DNA of 64,000 nucleotides from an uncultured Acidobacteriia bacterium. Its GTDB lineage: Bacteria > Acidobacteriota > Terriglobia > Bryobacterales > Bryobacteraceae. The translations under genes and the position numbers were made by a program. Below the pieces are notes generated by a model. That model saw only the letters and a program-made list of their open reading frames with translations, did no database searches and had not been told where the DNA came from. The DNA lies in NCBI GenBank assembly GCA_903929755.1, contig CAIYVZ010000082.1:59599-123598 (forward strand), read 5' to 3'. Shown here piece after piece: positions 9,044 to 19,367 of this stretch (the stretch's first letter is position 1; every line of letters starts with the position of its first letter).

Positions 9044-12000
9044 TTGTGGATCGTTAAACTAGCGCTGCGCCGTCCCTACACCTTCGTGGTGATGGCCGTC
9101 CTGATTGCAGTGCTCGGCGGCATGGCCATCATCGACATGCCAAAGGATATCTTCCCCTATATCGATATCCCCGTCGCCAGCACCATCTGGAGCTACAACG
9201 GAATCTCGCCCGACGAAATGGCCAGCCGCATCACCACCCCTTTCGAACGCGCCCTCGCCAGTACCGTCAATGACATTGAACACCTGGAATCCAACTCCTA
9301 CAATGGTGTTTCCGTCGTTCGTGCCTTTTTTCAGCCCAACGTCCATATCGACCTCGCCATCACCCAGATGGTCGCCGTCACCCAGCCCATCCAGCGCATC
9401 CTCCCCCCCGGCATCTTCCCGCCCGGCGTCCTCAAATACGACGCGTCCAGCGTCCCCATCGTCCAGCTCAGTCTCTCCAGTGACACCCTTTCCGAACAGG
9501 ATGTCTACGATCTCGGCCAAAACTTCATCCGCACCCAGCTCGCCACCATTCAAGGCGCCACCATTCCGCCCCCCTTCGGTGGCAAACAGCGTCAGGTCAT
9601 GGTCGATATCGACCCCAACGCCCTCTACGCCCGCGGCCTTTCCGCCACCGACGTCTCCACCGCCCTCAGCCAGCAGAACCTGATCCTCCCCGCCGGAACC
9701 GCCAAAATGGGCGACCGCGAGTACTTCGTCCGTCTCAACTCCAGCCCCACCACCATCGCCGGCATTAACGACCTCCCCGTCAAGACCACCAACGGCAACA
9801 CCGTCTACATGCGCGACATCGCCCAGGTCCGCGACGGCTACTCGGTCCAGGGCAACATCGTCCGCGAAAACGGCCACCGCTCCGCCCTCATGATCGTCAT
9901 GAAGAACGGGCAGGCTTCCACCCTCGACATCGTCAACAACGTCAAAGCGGCCATCCCCAAAATTCTCGCCGGCCTCCCCCAGCAGGGCCTCAAGGTCAAA
10001 ACGCTTTTCGATCAAAGCATCTTCGTTCAGTCCGCCATCGACGGCGTTCTCAAGGAAGGTGCCACCGCCGCCATCCTGACGGCCGTCATGATCCTGCTCT
10101 TCCTCGGCAGTTGGCGCAGCACCCTCATCGTCTGCATGTCGATCCCCCTGTCCATTCTCACCTCCTGCACCGTCCTCTGGGCTCTCGGCCACACCCTCAA
10201 CACCATGACGCTCGGCGGCATGGCGCTCGCCGTCGGCATCCTCGTCGATGACGCCACCGTCGAAGTCGAGAACGTCCACCGCAACATGAGTATGGGCAAG
10301 CCCCTCACCCGCGCCATCCTCGATTGTGCGGCGCAAATCGCCGTCCCCACCTTTGTTTCCACCCTCGCCATCTGTATTGTGTTCGTCCCCGTCCTCCTCC
10401 TCACCGGCCCCGCGCGCTTCCTCTTTACGCCCCTCGCCCTCGCCGTCGCCGTCGCCATGCTGATGTCCTACTTCCTCACACGGACCCTCGTGCCGACCCT
10501 GATGCACTACATGCTCGGTCCGGAAGTCGCCATTTACGCCGGCGGAGAAGAGGCTCTCGCCCACGCCACCGGCCCCATCTGGAAAGCCCACCACGCCTTC
10601 AACCACGTCTTCGAAATCATGCGCGGCAATTACCGCAAGGCTCTCGGCTGGTGTCTGCACCACCGCGCCTGGGTCACCCTGGTTTATCTCACCTTCGTCG
10701 GCGCTTCTCTCTTCCTCGTCAACTTCGTCGGCACGGACTTCTTCCCCACCGTCGATTCGGGTCAGATGCGCCTCCATGTCCGGACTCCGGAAGGCACCCG
10801 CGTCGAAGAAGCCGAGCAGATCTTCAGCCAGGTGGAAGAGACCATTCGCCATACCGCCCGGCCCGGCGAAATCGAATCCATTACCGACAATATCGGCCTT
10901 CCCAACGCACCCTTCGCCCTCGCCTGGGGTGATTCGGCCACCATTAGTTCGGCCGATGGCGAAATCCTCATCTCCCTCAAGCGCGAGAATCGCCGCTCCA
11001 CTGACCTTCTCCAGCGCGAACTCCGCAAAGCCCTCCACACCACCTTCCCCGAAGAGACCTTCTTCTTCCAGGCCGCCAACATCACCAACCAGATCCTCAA
11101 CTTCGGGATCCCGGCCCCCATTGACCTCCAGATCCTGACCCGTGACACCGTCGGCGGCTACAAACTCGCCACCGAACTGGAACGTAAACTCGCCATCATC
11201 CCCGGTATCGTCGATACCCGCATCAACCAGCAGGTCAACACGCCCCAGCTCAACGTCACCGTGGACCGCACCAAAGCCAGCCAGGCCGGCCTCACCCAGC
11301 GCGATGTCGCCAACTCCATGTTCATCTCGCTCAGCTCCAGCGGCCAGACCGCGCCGAACCAGTGGCTCAATCCCATCAACGGCGTCAACTACAGCGTCGC
11401 CGTCCAAACGCCCCAATACAAAATCGACTCCCTCGACACCCTGAAGCGGACGCCCATTACCATCCCCGGCGGTGGCAGCCCCCAGTTGCTCGATAACCTC
11501 ATCACAGGCGTCAAACGCACCGTCACCACCTCCCTCGTCAGCCACTACAACGTCCAGAACGTCTACGACGTCTACGCCAACATCGACCAGCGCGACCTCG
11601 GCGGCGTCGCCGGCGACATCCAGAAGCTCATCAGCGGTCTTAAGCTCCCCAGGGGGACCGTCGTTTCCCTGCGCGGTCAGTCCGAAACCATGCAGACTTC
11701 CTTCCGCCGCCTCGGTTACGGTGTCGTCTTCGCCATCCTCCTCGTCTACCTCCTCATGGTGGTCAACTTCCAGAGCTGGCTCGATCCCTTCATCATCCTC
11801 ACCGCTCTCCCCGGTGCCTTCGCCGGTATTCTCTGGATGCTCTTCGCCACCCAGACCACCATCAACGTGCCCTCCCTGATGGGCACCATTATGGCCATCG
11901 GCGTCGCCACCGCAAACAGCATTCTCATGGTCTCGTTCGCCAACGATGAGCGCCGCGAAGGCCTCAACGAAGTTGAAGCCGCCCTTTCCGCCGGCTATAC

Positions 12001-12289
12001 CCGTATCCGCCCCGTCATCATGACCGCTCTCGCCATGGTCATTGGCATGGTGCCCATGGCGCTCGGGTTGGGCGACGGCGGCGAGCAGAATGCCCCCCTC
12101 GGCCGCGCCGTTATCGGCGGTCTTGTCCTGGCCACCTTGAGTACTTTGTTCTTTGTTCCTATCGTCTACAGCTTCCTCCGTAAGAAACCGCCGGTTGATC
12201 AGGACGAACTGATCGAACTGGAGTCACATGAGGCCAACATCGTGGGCCTCAAAGAAAACGCCGCATTGGTCCTGAGGCCGCAAGCATGA
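9044..12289 (+). CDS. RND efflux permease, HAE1/AcrB family
   Basis: 1081 residues, standard for inner-membrane RND pumps with 12 membrane segments and two large periplasmic loops. It begins WIVKLALRRPYTFVVMAVLI, the usual cytoplasmic entry and first membrane segment. The TM4 proton-relay motif GILVDDATVEVENVHR (two adjacent Asp) is at about residues 400-415, and the second-half segment GVATANSILMVSFANDERRE is near residue 955. The start is TTG, set by family length and by GGAG eight bases upstream. It works with the adaptor and outer-membrane channel encoded directly behind, which overlap by 4 bp and 1 bp. The substrate is unknown and no regulator gene sits next to the operon. Confidence 0.92.
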   Translation: MWIVKLALRRPYTFVVMAVLIAVLGGMAIIDMPKDIFPYIDIPVASTIWSYNGISPDEMASRITTPFERALASTVNDIEHLESNSYNGVSVVRAFFQPNVHIDLAITQMVAVTQPIQRILPPGIFPPGVLKYDASSVPIVQLSLSSDTLSEQDVYDLGQNFIRTQLATIQGATIPPPFGGKQRQVMVDIDPNALYARGLSATDVSTALSQQNLILPAGTAKMGDREYFVRLNSSPTTIAGINDLPVKTTNGNTVYMRDIAQVRDGYSVQGNIVRENGHRSALMIVMKNGQASTLDIVNNVKAAIPKILAGLPQQGLKVKTLFDQSIFVQSAIDGVLKEGATAAILTAVMILLFLGSWRSTLIVCMSIPLSILTSCTVLWALGHTLNTMTLGGMALAVGILVDDATVEVENVHRNMSMGKPLTRAILDCAAQIAVPTFVSTLAICIVFVPVLLLTGPARFLFTPLALAVAVAMLMSYFLTRTLVPTLMHYMLGPEVAIYAGGEEALAHATGPIWKAHHAFNHVFEIMRGNYRKALGWCLHHRAWVTLVYLTFVGASLFLVNFVGTDFFPTVDSGQMRLHVRTPEGTRVEEAEQIFSQVEETIRHTARPGEIESITDNIGLPNAPFALAWGDSATISSADGEILISLKRENRRSTDLLQRELRKALHTTFPEETFFFQAANITNQILNFGIPAPIDLQILTRDTVGGYKLATELERKLAIIPGIVDTRINQQVNTPQLNVTVDRTKASQAGLTQRDVANSMFISLSSSGQTAPNQWLNPINGVNYSVAVQTPQYKIDSLDTLKRTPITIPGGGSPQLLDNLITGVKRTVTTSLVSHYNVQNVYDVYANIDQRDLGGVAGDIQKLISGLKLPRGTVVSLRGQSETMQTSFRRLGYGVVFAILLVYLLMVVNFQSWLDPFIILTALPGAFAGILWMLFATQTTINVPSLMGTIMAIGVATANSILMVSFANDERREGLNEVEAALSAGYTRIRPVIMTALAMVIGMVPMALGLGDGGEQNAPLGRAVIGGLVLATLSTLFFVPIVYSFLRKKPPVDQDELIELESHEANIVGLKENAALVLRPQA

Positions 12290-13614
12290 GTCAATCGAAC
12301 GCTGGAACCAATCAGCACCACATTTCGGCCTGGAAGGTCATCCTCGTAATCGTCCTGCTGGTCGCCGTTGTCGCCGGCGTGGGTGTCCTCGGCTACTTCC
12401 CCCACAAGGCGCGGGAGGCGGCTGCCAATTCAGCGGCCCGCGAAGAGCGTGACACCCTTCCAAGGGTCGTTTCTGCCAAGGTAAAACGCGCCCCCTCAGA
12501 TGTCGAGGTCGTCCTGCCCGGCACCATCTCGGCCCTCACCGAGGCCTCCATTTACGCCCGTGCCGCCGGCTATGTGAAGAAGCGCTACGCCGATATCGGC
12601 GACCGTGTCAAAGAAGGCCAGCTCCTCGCTGAAATCGAAGCCCCCGAACTCGACCAGCAAGTCGCCCAGGCCAAGGCCGCTTTCTCCCAGGCCCAACAGC
12701 AGATCGCTCAGACCAAGGCTTCGCTCCTTCAGGCACAGGCCCAGCGCGACCTCGCCAGGCTCACCTCGGAACGCTACACCGGCCTTGTGGCGAAAGGTGC
12801 CGTCGCCCGTCAGGATGCTGACGTCCAGACCGCCACTTACAAGACTGCCGAAGCTGTCGTCGCCGCGCAGGAAGCCAACATTCGCGCTGCCGAAGACAAC
12901 GTCCATCAGGCCCAGGCCAATCTCGATCGTGTCACCGCCCTCCAGGAATACAAAAGCGTCCGTGCTCCCATGGCAGGTGTCGTTACCGCCCGCAACATCG
13001 ATGTCGGCTCCCTCATCTCTACCTCCGGGGGCGGTCAGGGCGCTTCCTCCAATCCCACCGCCGGTGGCGGGAATAACGGCAATGAACTGTTCCGCCTGGC
13101 CCAGACGAAGACTGTCCGCATTCTCGAATCCGTGCCCCAATCCAGTGCCGGTTCCATCGTGCCGGGTATGAAGGCGGAGATTTCCATCGTCGAATATCCA
13201 AATCGCAAATTTGAGGGTAAGGTCGCCCGCAGTTCCAATTCGCTCGATCCTGCTTCCCGAACCATGCTCGTCGAAGTGCAGGTCCCCAACGCGGATGGCA
13301 AGCTCATCCCCGGCATGTATGCCGAAGTTCGCTTCCGCAGCCATCGCGATACCCCGCCAAACCTGATCCCCGGCGACGCCGTCATCGGTGGCACCGCCGG
13401 CACTCGCGTAGCGATTTTGGAAGATGCTCCCGGCGGTCAGCCCGGGGCCAAAAAGATTCGTATTCAGGCCGTCCTGCTTGGTCGCGACTACGGTGCCCAG
13501 ACTGAAATTATCGGCGGCTTAACCGGCAATGAAATAGTAGTGGTCAATCCGGGTGACGATGTTCGCGAAGGCGCCGTCGTCCTCGCAGATCCACAAAAGG
13601 GAGCAGGGAAGTAA
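12286..13614 (+). CDS. RND efflux periplasmic adaptor (membrane fusion protein)
   Basis: 442 residues. A single N-terminal membrane segment (about residues 14-36) is followed by an HlyD/AcrA-type layout. There is a barrel-sandwich half with YARAAGYVKKRYADIGDRVK, a long Ala/Gln-rich coiled coil (about residues 120-220; QAKAAFSQAQQQIAQTKASL), the second lipoyl half (VRAPMAGVVTARNIDVGSLI) and a beta-barrel/proximal domain. A Gly/Asn-rich insert (GGGQGASSNPTAGGGNNGNE) interrupts the region after the second lipoyl half. It links the permease to the TolC-type channel. The start overlaps the permease stop (ATGA) and the stop overlaps the channel start (TAATG), so translation is coupled. Confidence 0.9.
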   Translation: MSQSNAGTNQHHISAWKVILVIVLLVAVVAGVGVLGYFPHKAREAAANSAAREERDTLPRVVSAKVKRAPSDVEVVLPGTISALTEASIYARAAGYVKKRYADIGDRVKEGQLLAEIEAPELDQQVAQAKAAFSQAQQQIAQTKASLLQAQAQRDLARLTSERYTGLVAKGAVARQDADVQTATYKTAEAVVAAQEANIRAAEDNVHQAQANLDRVTALQEYKSVRAPMAGVVTARNIDVGSLISTSGGGQGASSNPTAGGGNNGNELFRLAQTKTVRILESVPQSSAGSIVPGMKAEISIVEYPNRKFEGKVARSSNSLDPASRTMLVEVQVPNADGKLIPGMYAEVRFRSHRDTPPNLIPGDAVIGGTAGTRVAILEDAPGGQPGAKKIRIQAVLLGRDYGAQTEIIGGLTGNEIVVVNPGDDVREGAVVLADPQKGAGK

Positions 13615-15563
13615 TGAGGTCTCAATTGACAGTGCGGGTTACCAGTCTGGTCTGTTGCATGCTGGCCGCCGGCAATGGCTTCGCGCAAAGCGCGGGGCGG
13701 ACTCCGACAATCAGCTACGGCGCCGGCCGGTGGGGTTCCTACCTCCCCGGAGATGTGTCTCAGGCCGATTTTAAGGATTCCACGCGCATTCAGGACCTGA
13801 TAAAGGCCGGCCAGCTCTATCTGTCTCTTCAGGATGCAATCGCGCTGGCGCTCGAAAATAATCTCGATCTGGAAATTCAACGCTTCGGCATCCGCATGAC
13901 CGCGACCGATATCTTGCGCGCCACCGGCGGTGGCACGCTCCGCGGCATCCCTCTCACCGTCACCGAAGCCCCGGCTGGTGTCGGCGGCCCCGGTAGTTCT
14001 CTCAATAACTCGGCCGCCAGCGGTACCATTCCCCAGACCACGGTCCCCGTAAACGTCACCGATACCGCGCTCATTCAGCAGGCCCAGAACAGTCTCTCCG
14101 TCACCGGCGCATTTCCTCTGATCAACGGTCCGGCCATACCTCAGTTCGATCCCTCCTTCACCGCCCAGACCCAGCTCCAGCACTCGGAAACGCCGCAGCT
14201 TAGTATTACCACCGTAGGCACCCCGTCCCTCAATCAAAACCTCTTCAGCGGTAACTTCGGTTACGCCCAGGGTTTCGGCTCCGGGGCGCAGATTTCAGCC
14301 GCCTTCCAGAACCTCCGGAACGGCAATAACTCCAACCGCAACATGATCAATCCGTACGTCACCTCCAGCCTCGGCGTCACCGTCTCCCAGCCCCTCCTGC
14401 GTGGCTTCGGCAGTGATCTGAACCGCCGCTTCATCCGCATTGCGCGCAACAGCGAAAAGATCTCCGATTTCGTCTTCCGCCAACAGGTCATCAGCACCGT
14501 TTCCGGCGTCATCCGGCTCTATACCGATCTCGTCAGCCTCAACGAAGACCTCCGCGTCAAACGCCAGACTCTTGCCACGGCCTCGCGCCTCGCCCAGGAT
14601 AACGCCAGCAAGGTGGAGCAGGGCACCATCGCCCCCATCGAACTCACCCGAGCCCAGGCGCAGGTCGCCGCTGCCCGCCAGGACCTCATCAACGCCGAAG
14701 GCTTCGTCCGGCAGCAGGAACTGATTCTCAAGAACACCCTCAGCCGCAATGGCAACGCCGATCCCCTCGTACACTCAGCCCGCGTCATCCCCACCGATAC
14801 CATTACCGTGGAAGGGCCGCCGCCTCAGACCGCGGAAGAGTTCATTCGAATGGCGCTTGATAGCCGCCCGGAAATCCAGGCCGCCCGGCTCCAGGTCGCG
14901 AATAGTGAAATCAGCCTCAAGGGCTCCCGCAACGGCCTTCTGCCCCAGTTGGATATCGTCGGCGGCGCCACCAACAACTCCCTCGCCGGTAGTTTGAATC
15001 CGCAGTTTGCCGGTACCCTGCCGCTTCCCGGAACCGTGCCTGGTTATGGCGATGGTTTCGGCTCCGCCCTGGGGCAGCTCGGTAAAGTTACCAATCCCGT
15101 TGTCAGCATCGGCATCAACCTCACGCTCCCGGTCCACAACCGCACCGCTCAGGCCGATGTGGTTCGAGACCAGTTGCAGGTTCGCCAGTCCGAACTGCGC
15201 ATCCGCCAAATCGAAAATCAGATTCGCCTCGAAGTGGAAGATGCTCTCATAGCTCTGGAACGCACCCGGTCAGCCTATGAAGCGGCCACCGAAACACGGA
15301 AGCTGCAGGAGCAGTCGCTCGAAATTGAACAGGAGCGGTTTACCGCCGGGCTTTCCACCAACTTCCTCGTCATCCAGTACGAGAACTATGTCGCCCAGGC
15401 CCGTTCTGCTGAAGTGGCCGCGCGCGGAGCCTGGGCCAAAGCGCGAAATCAGCTGGAACGCGTCGTCGGCCAGACCCTCACCAACCACAGCGTTTCCATC
15501 GAAGAAGCTTTGCGGGGACACGTGTCACGTGTCTCCTCACCGGCTGTTCCGGCAGGGCGGTAA
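13614..15563 (+). CDS. TolC-family outer-membrane efflux channel
   Basis: 649 residues with a signal peptide ending near FAQSAG, longer than the usual 430-500 of TolC-type proteins. The extra length lies in a low-complexity Ser/Thr/Pro/Asn-rich portion between the first helix (LQDAIALALENNLDLEIQRF, around residue 70) and the next conserved block. Two outer-membrane-efflux repeats follow, with heptad-like helices such as EQGTIAPIELTRAQAQVAAA and a second at QVRQSELRIRQIENQIRLEV. It closes the RND operon as exit duct, one base overlapping the adaptor gene. Confidence 0.88.
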   Translation: MRSQLTVRVTSLVCCMLAAGNGFAQSAGRTPTISYGAGRWGSYLPGDVSQADFKDSTRIQDLIKAGQLYLSLQDAIALALENNLDLEIQRFGIRMTATDILRATGGGTLRGIPLTVTEAPAGVGGPGSSLNNSAASGTIPQTTVPVNVTDTALIQQAQNSLSVTGAFPLINGPAIPQFDPSFTAQTQLQHSETPQLSITTVGTPSLNQNLFSGNFGYAQGFGSGAQISAAFQNLRNGNNSNRNMINPYVTSSLGVTVSQPLLRGFGSDLNRRFIRIARNSEKISDFVFRQQVISTVSGVIRLYTDLVSLNEDLRVKRQTLATASRLAQDNASKVEQGTIAPIELTRAQAQVAAARQDLINAEGFVRQQELILKNTLSRNGNADPLVHSARVIPTDTITVEGPPPQTAEEFIRMALDSRPEIQAARLQVANSEISLKGSRNGLLPQLDIVGGATNNSLAGSLNPQFAGTLPLPGTVPGYGDGFGSALGQLGKVTNPVVSIGINLTLPVHNRTAQADVVRDQLQVRQSELRIRQIENQIRLEVEDALIALERTRSAYEAATETRKLQEQSLEIEQERFTAGLSTNFLVIQYENYVAQARSAEVAARGAWAKARNQLERVVGQTLTNHSVSIEEALRGHVSRVSSPAVPAGR

Positions 15564-15575
15564 CGGGGTGATTCG

Positions 15576-15830
15576 ATGCTGAAAATTGGGATTATCAAGT
15601 GGCGCGGCAAGTGCTCCAAACATCCGGGCTTTGACCCGTATTCGGATGGCAGAGGCGCCATTCGCGGCGGCTGTTCGCGCTGCGAAGCGCTCATGGACAT
15701 CTACGAGCTGCATGCGAAAATGATGGGCCTCATGCGGCAATTCAATCCGCCGGACCCAAAGAAAACCGCCCGCAAATCAAACGACGATTCGCACCTGCAG
15801 GAAAGCCTGTTCGACGATTTAGAGGATTAG
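15576..15830 (+). CDS. Small Cys-containing conserved protein
   Basis: 84 residues. The N-terminal half has GKCSKHPGFDPYSDGRGAIR followed by GGCSRCEAL, which looks like a split zinc-ribbon (C...H ... C..C). A helix (MDIYELHAKMMGLMRQF) and an acidic tail (ESLFDDLED) follow. I recall similar small proteins in diverse bacteria but no assigned function. It sits 12 bp after the efflux operon and 6 bp before purS, so it may belong with either; the close spacing to purS suggests co-translation. Confidence 0.6.
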   Translation: MLKIGIIKWRGKCSKHPGFDPYSDGRGAIRGGCSRCEALMDIYELHAKMMGLMRQFNPPDPKKTARKSNDDSHLQESLFDDLED

Positions 15831-15836
15831 AAAAAT

Positions 15837-16061
15837 ATGAAAGCCCGCGTCTACGTAACTTTGAAAACTTCGGTCCTCGATCCCCAGGGCCAGACCATTC
15901 GTGCAGCCCTGAAAGGCCTTGGCCACTCCGGCATTGAGGAGGTTCGGCAAGGCAAGTACTTCGAGGTCTCTTATGCCGAAGGTGAGGATCTGGAGGCCAT
16001 TGCCCGCGAAGTGCTCAGCAATCCCGTCATCGAGGATTACCGGATCGAGACTCTCGCGTAA
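15837..16061 (+). CDS. purS: Phosphoribosylformylglycinamidine synthase subunit PurS
   Basis: 74 residues, close to the usual 80. MKARVYVTLKTSVLDPQGQT, LGHSGIEEVRQGKYFEV and NPVIEDYRIETL match PurS along its length. PurS is the small dimeric subunit that bridges PurL and PurQ in the ATP-dependent conversion of FGAR to FGAM in purine synthesis. purQ and purL are not in this window, so the gene is detached from its partners. It lies 24 bp before glmS, another glutamine-amidotransferase-dependent enzyme, possibly in the same transcript. Confidence 0.9.
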   Translation: MKARVYVTLKTSVLDPQGQTIRAALKGLGHSGIEEVRQGKYFEVSYAEGEDLEAIAREVLSNPVIEDYRIETLA

Positions 16062-16085
16062 CATACCGCCCCGTACACTAATCTC

Positions 16086-17936
16086 ATGTGCGGCATCGTT
16101 GGTTACGTTGGAACCCGAAGAGCTGTCCCCATCATTCTGGACGGCTTGAAGAAGCTCGAATACAGAGGCTATGACTCGGCTGGTATCGCCGTATACCAGG
16201 ATGATGAACAGCTCGGAATTCGCCGAGCCTCCGGTAAGTTGCGGAATCTGGAAGATGTCCTGCAACTCAACCCCACCGATGGCCGCTATGGCATCGGCCA
16301 CACCCGCTGGGCCACTCACGGGCGGCCCACCGAGGAGAACGCGCACCCCCATCGCGACTGCACCGGCGACATCGTCGTGGTGCATAACGGCATCGTGGAA
16401 AACTACCTGCAGCTGAAGGAACAACTGCAGGATGAAGGCCACACCTTTAAGACCGAAACCGACACCGAGGTGATCGCTCACCTGGTGGAGAAGTACTTCG
16501 ACGGCAATCTGGAACAGGCCGTTCGCCTGGCCGTGAAGCAGTTGCGCGGCGTCTTCGCGCTCTCCGTCCTCTCCCGGCGTGACCCGAACAAGATTGTGGC
16601 CGCTCGGGAGGGCCCCCCTGTCATCATCGGCCTCGGCAGCAACGAGTACTTTGTGGCTTCCGATGTTCCTGCCATCCTCAGCCATACCCGCGACATGTTC
16701 TTCCTCGCCGATGGCGACATGGCTGTCCTCACCCCGGAAGGCGTGCAACTGAGTGACTTTAGCGGCAATCAGGTAACCCGCCCGGTCCAGCGCGTCCTGT
16801 GGGACCCCATCATGGCCGAAAAGGGCGGCTATAAGCACTTCATGCTCAAGGAGATCTTTGAGCAGCCCCGCGCGGTTCGCGATACCACCCTGGGGCGCGT
16901 CGGCCAGGAGACCGGCCGGATCTTCCTCGATGAAATGGACATTACGCCCTCCGAATTCCGGGCGTTCCGCAGCGTGAAGATCATCGCCTGCGGCACCAGC
17001 TGGCATGCGGCGCTGGCCGGCAAATTCCTCATCGAAAAGCTGGCGCGGATTCCGGTGGAAGTGGATTACGGCAGTGAGTTCCGTTATCGCGACCCGATTA
17101 TTACGCCCGACATGCTCACCGTGGTGATCTCGCAATCGGGCGAGACGGCCGATACCCTGGCCGCTCAGCGCGAAGCGAAGAGCAAGGGCTCCAGGACCCT
17201 GGCCATCTGCAATGTGGTCGGGTCCATGATCACCCGTGAAGCTTCCGGCACAATTTACACACACGCGGGCCCTGAGATCGGTGTGGCGTCAACGAAGGCC
17301 TTCACCTGCCAATTGACCGCGCTGGCCATTCTGGCGGCTTATCTGGGCCAAATGCGGGGCCAGTTGGATGATGAGGCCTCCCGCGATTTCGTGCAGGAAC
17401 TGGTTCTTATCCCCGGCAAAATCGAGAAGATCCTGGCGAACGATCATCAGTTCGAAGACCTGGCGCGCAAGCTGTTCAAGGCCACTGATTTCCTTTTCCT
17501 CGGCCGCGGCGTGCACTTCCCGATGGCGCTGGAAGGCGCGCTCAAACTGAAGGAAATCTCCTATATCCACGCCGAGGGCTATCCGGCCGGCGAGATGAAA
17601 CACGGGCCCAATGCGCTCATCGACGAAAGTCTGCCGGTGGTGATTCTTGCCACGAAAGACGGCACTCCCGCCAGCTCGGTGCAGTATGAGAAGACGCTTT
17701 CCAACATGCAGGAAGTGAAAGCGCGTGAAGGCCGCGTTCTGGCCATCGTCACCGAAGGCGATACGGAAGCCCGCAAAGTGGCCGACTGGGTGATCGAGAT
17801 TCCGGCCGCCCCGGATCTGCTGACTTCCATTCTGGAAATTGTGCCGCTACAGTTGCTGGCATATCACATTGCGGTCCGAAGAGGGTGTGACGTGGATCAG
17901 CCCAGGAATCTGGCCAAGTCCGTTACCGTGGAATAG
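16086..17936 (+). CDS. glmS: Glutamine--fructose-6-phosphate aminotransferase (isomerizing)
   Basis: 616 residues, the normal length. It starts [20 protein letters not shown]; Cys2 becomes the N-terminal catalytic nucleophile of the class II amidotransferase domain after Met removal. The C-terminal half holds two SIS domains ([38 protein letters not shown]) and ends [15 protein letters not shown] as in the family. It makes glucosamine-6-phosphate, the first committed precursor of peptidoglycan and LPS amino sugars, so its place 2 kb upstream of the cell-wall cluster is functionally apt. No glmS ribozyme-like sequence was noticed in the 24-bp gap before it. Confidence 0.96.
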   Translation: MCGIVGYVGTRRAVPIILDGLKKLEYRGYDSAGIAVYQDDEQLGIRRASGKLRNLEDVLQLNPTDGRYGIGHTRWATHGRPTEENAHPHRDCTGDIVVVHNGIVENYLQLKEQLQDEGHTFKTETDTEVIAHLVEKYFDGNLEQAVRLAVKQLRGVFALSVLSRRDPNKIVAAREGPPVIIGLGSNEYFVASDVPAILSHTRDMFFLADGDMAVLTPEGVQLSDFSGNQVTRPVQRVLWDPIMAEKGGYKHFMLKEIFEQPRAVRDTTLGRVGQETGRIFLDEMDITPSEFRAFRSVKIIACGTSWHAALAGKFLIEKLARIPVEVDYGSEFRYRDPIITPDMLTVVISQSGETADTLAAQREAKSKGSRTLAICNVVGSMITREASGTIYTHAGPEIGVASTKAFTCQLTALAILAAYLGQMRGQLDDEASRDFVQELVLIPGKIEKILANDHQFEDLARKLFKATDFLFLGRGVHFPMALEGALKLKEISYIHAEGYPAGEMKHGPNALIDESLPVVILATKDGTPASSVQYEKTLSNMQEVKAREGRVLAIVTEGDTEARKVADWVIEIPAAPDLLTSILEIVPLQLLAYHIAVRRGCDVDQPRNLAKSVTVE

Positions 17937-18023
17937 CCAGGGAGGGCTATGGCCGATCCGCGTCTTCGGCAACGCGCTGCGCGGGTTCTAAGCGATCTGG
18001 TCTTTATCTAGTCTTTACATGAC

Positions 18024-19220
18024 GTGGTACGCTTCAGGGTGAAACGGTCTGGAGGCAGCATCGGCAAGCAGAGTGCAGGGCGGATTTTCCAGTTGGACGG
18101 ACTGCGTGGCATCGCCATGCTGCTGGTCTTTCTGGTGCATTTCAGTTTTGTCTGGAGTGGACTGGTTCCGACGACTGGGTTGATCGGTCTGTTTCTGCGG
18201 CTGATCGATATCAACGCCTCACTCGGGACGAACTTCTTTATGTTGCTGTCCGGGTTCTTCGCATACGGTACGCTGGCCCGGCGCACGAAGAGTTTCGGCG
18301 AGTTGATAAGGGGTAGGCTATGGCGGCTGTACCCGCTGTACCTGATCCTCGTTGTGATGTATGTTGTCGGCTCCCTCCTGATCCCGACGATGTCGAAGCT
18401 GCCGACCGGCGGGTTTCACGCAGTGGTCTTCCTGCTCCAGACCTTGTTGTTCCTGCCGGGTTTTCTCCGTATCGATCCGATCATGGACAACGCGTGGACG
18501 CTGGGTTTTATCGTATGGTTCTATCCCATAGAAGCCGCTGCGGTACGGTTGCTCCACGCGTCGGGCCTGTGGCGTCTCGGGCGATTCGCATTTTTGGCGG
18601 TGGCGGCGGTGGCGTGGGCCGTTTTCGGCAATGCTACCGGACACTGGCCGTCGCGCACCGCAATGTTCTGGGTGGGAATGGCACTGTCGGAAATCGTCGG
18701 TGGAGTTTGGGGCGGACGAGTAAAATTGGCAGCCTTGCTTACTGCCCCCGCTCTGGTTATTATGCTCGCCAGTTTCCGGTTCAGAACGGTTCTGTTTCTA
18801 AGCGGCACCAATCCGACCGCGATATCGCTGCCGTTGCTGGAGACAGCGCTTTCCGGGGCTGGGTTATTCTGCTTTGTCTGGCTTGCCTATTACGGGCCGG
18901 GGTGGTGGAGACGGCTGCTTTCCGCCTCGCCGTTTCGCCAGTTGGGCGCGTGCAGCTACTCCTTCTACCTCACGCACGGGTTTGTAGTGAAGGCGTTCCG
19001 GTTCGGAATTGTTCCCCGGCTGGGCTCCGCGGCAGGCCACGCCCCGGTGTTCTGGATGAGTCAGGTAGCCGGACTCGCGTTGAGTGTCGTGGTTGCGCAA
19101 GTCGTCTACCGGTATGTGGAAGCCCCATTGTCGAGGTTGGGGACGCAGCCTTCATCGGCGGTTGCTGAATCAGCACGGCTAACCAGGCCTGTGGGGCAGC
19201 CTGGCGCAACCGGGCACTAA
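18024..19220 (+). CDS. Acyltransferase 3 family membrane protein (OafA-like)
   Basis: 398 residues with about ten hydrophobic segments. The N-terminal QLDGLRGIAMLLVFLVHFSF contains the family signature around the catalytic His of acyltransferase-3 proteins, which move acetyl or other acyl groups onto sugars at the cytoplasmic membrane. YVEAPLSRL near the C-terminus is also characteristic. A GTG at 18024 is used as start; an ATG at 18019 is out of frame. Likely role: modification of an exported polysaccharide or lipid. It stands alone between glmS and a gene relic. Confidence 0.85.
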   Translation: MVRFRVKRSGGSIGKQSAGRIFQLDGLRGIAMLLVFLVHFSFVWSGLVPTTGLIGLFLRLIDINASLGTNFFMLLSGFFAYGTLARRTKSFGELIRGRLWRLYPLYLILVVMYVVGSLLIPTMSKLPTGGFHAVVFLLQTLLFLPGFLRIDPIMDNAWTLGFIVWFYPIEAAAVRLLHASGLWRLGRFAFLAVAAVAWAVFGNATGHWPSRTAMFWVGMALSEIVGGVWGGRVKLAALLTAPALVIMLASFRFRTVLFLSGTNPTAISLPLLETALSGAGLFCFVWLAYYGPGWWRRLLSASPFRQLGACSYSFYLTHGFVVKAFRFGIVPRLGSAAGHAPVFWMSQVAGLALSVVVAQVVYRYVEAPLSRLGTQPSSAVAESARLTRPVGQPGATGH

Positions 19221-19367
19221 AGACCCACGCGGACGAAGTCGGAACCCATAACCAGGCACATGGGGCGGCGAAGAAACGTCATGCGGTCCCTATCTTGAGG
19301 CGACGTGGGCATTCGATTCCCATGAGGCTGTTCGGTGGGGCCGCAACAGCGGTGCCTGCGACGAAGA

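Noticed and set aside
8881..9057. A short + strand frame from GTG 8881 with a ribosome-site-like AAAAAGGTAACC similar to that before 8058
   Set aside because: The product is Pro/Arg-rich without recognisable features and runs into the efflux permease start; the resemblance of the leaders was not enough.
9059..11545. An 828-codon open frame on the - strand within the RND permease gene
   Set aside because: Antisense shadow of a clear AcrB-type gene, with Gly/Asp-rich composition typical of such shadows.
16040..16085. Possible glmS ribozyme
   Set aside because: The gap between purS and glmS is only 24 bp, far too short for the ribozyme, which is mainly known from Firmicutes.
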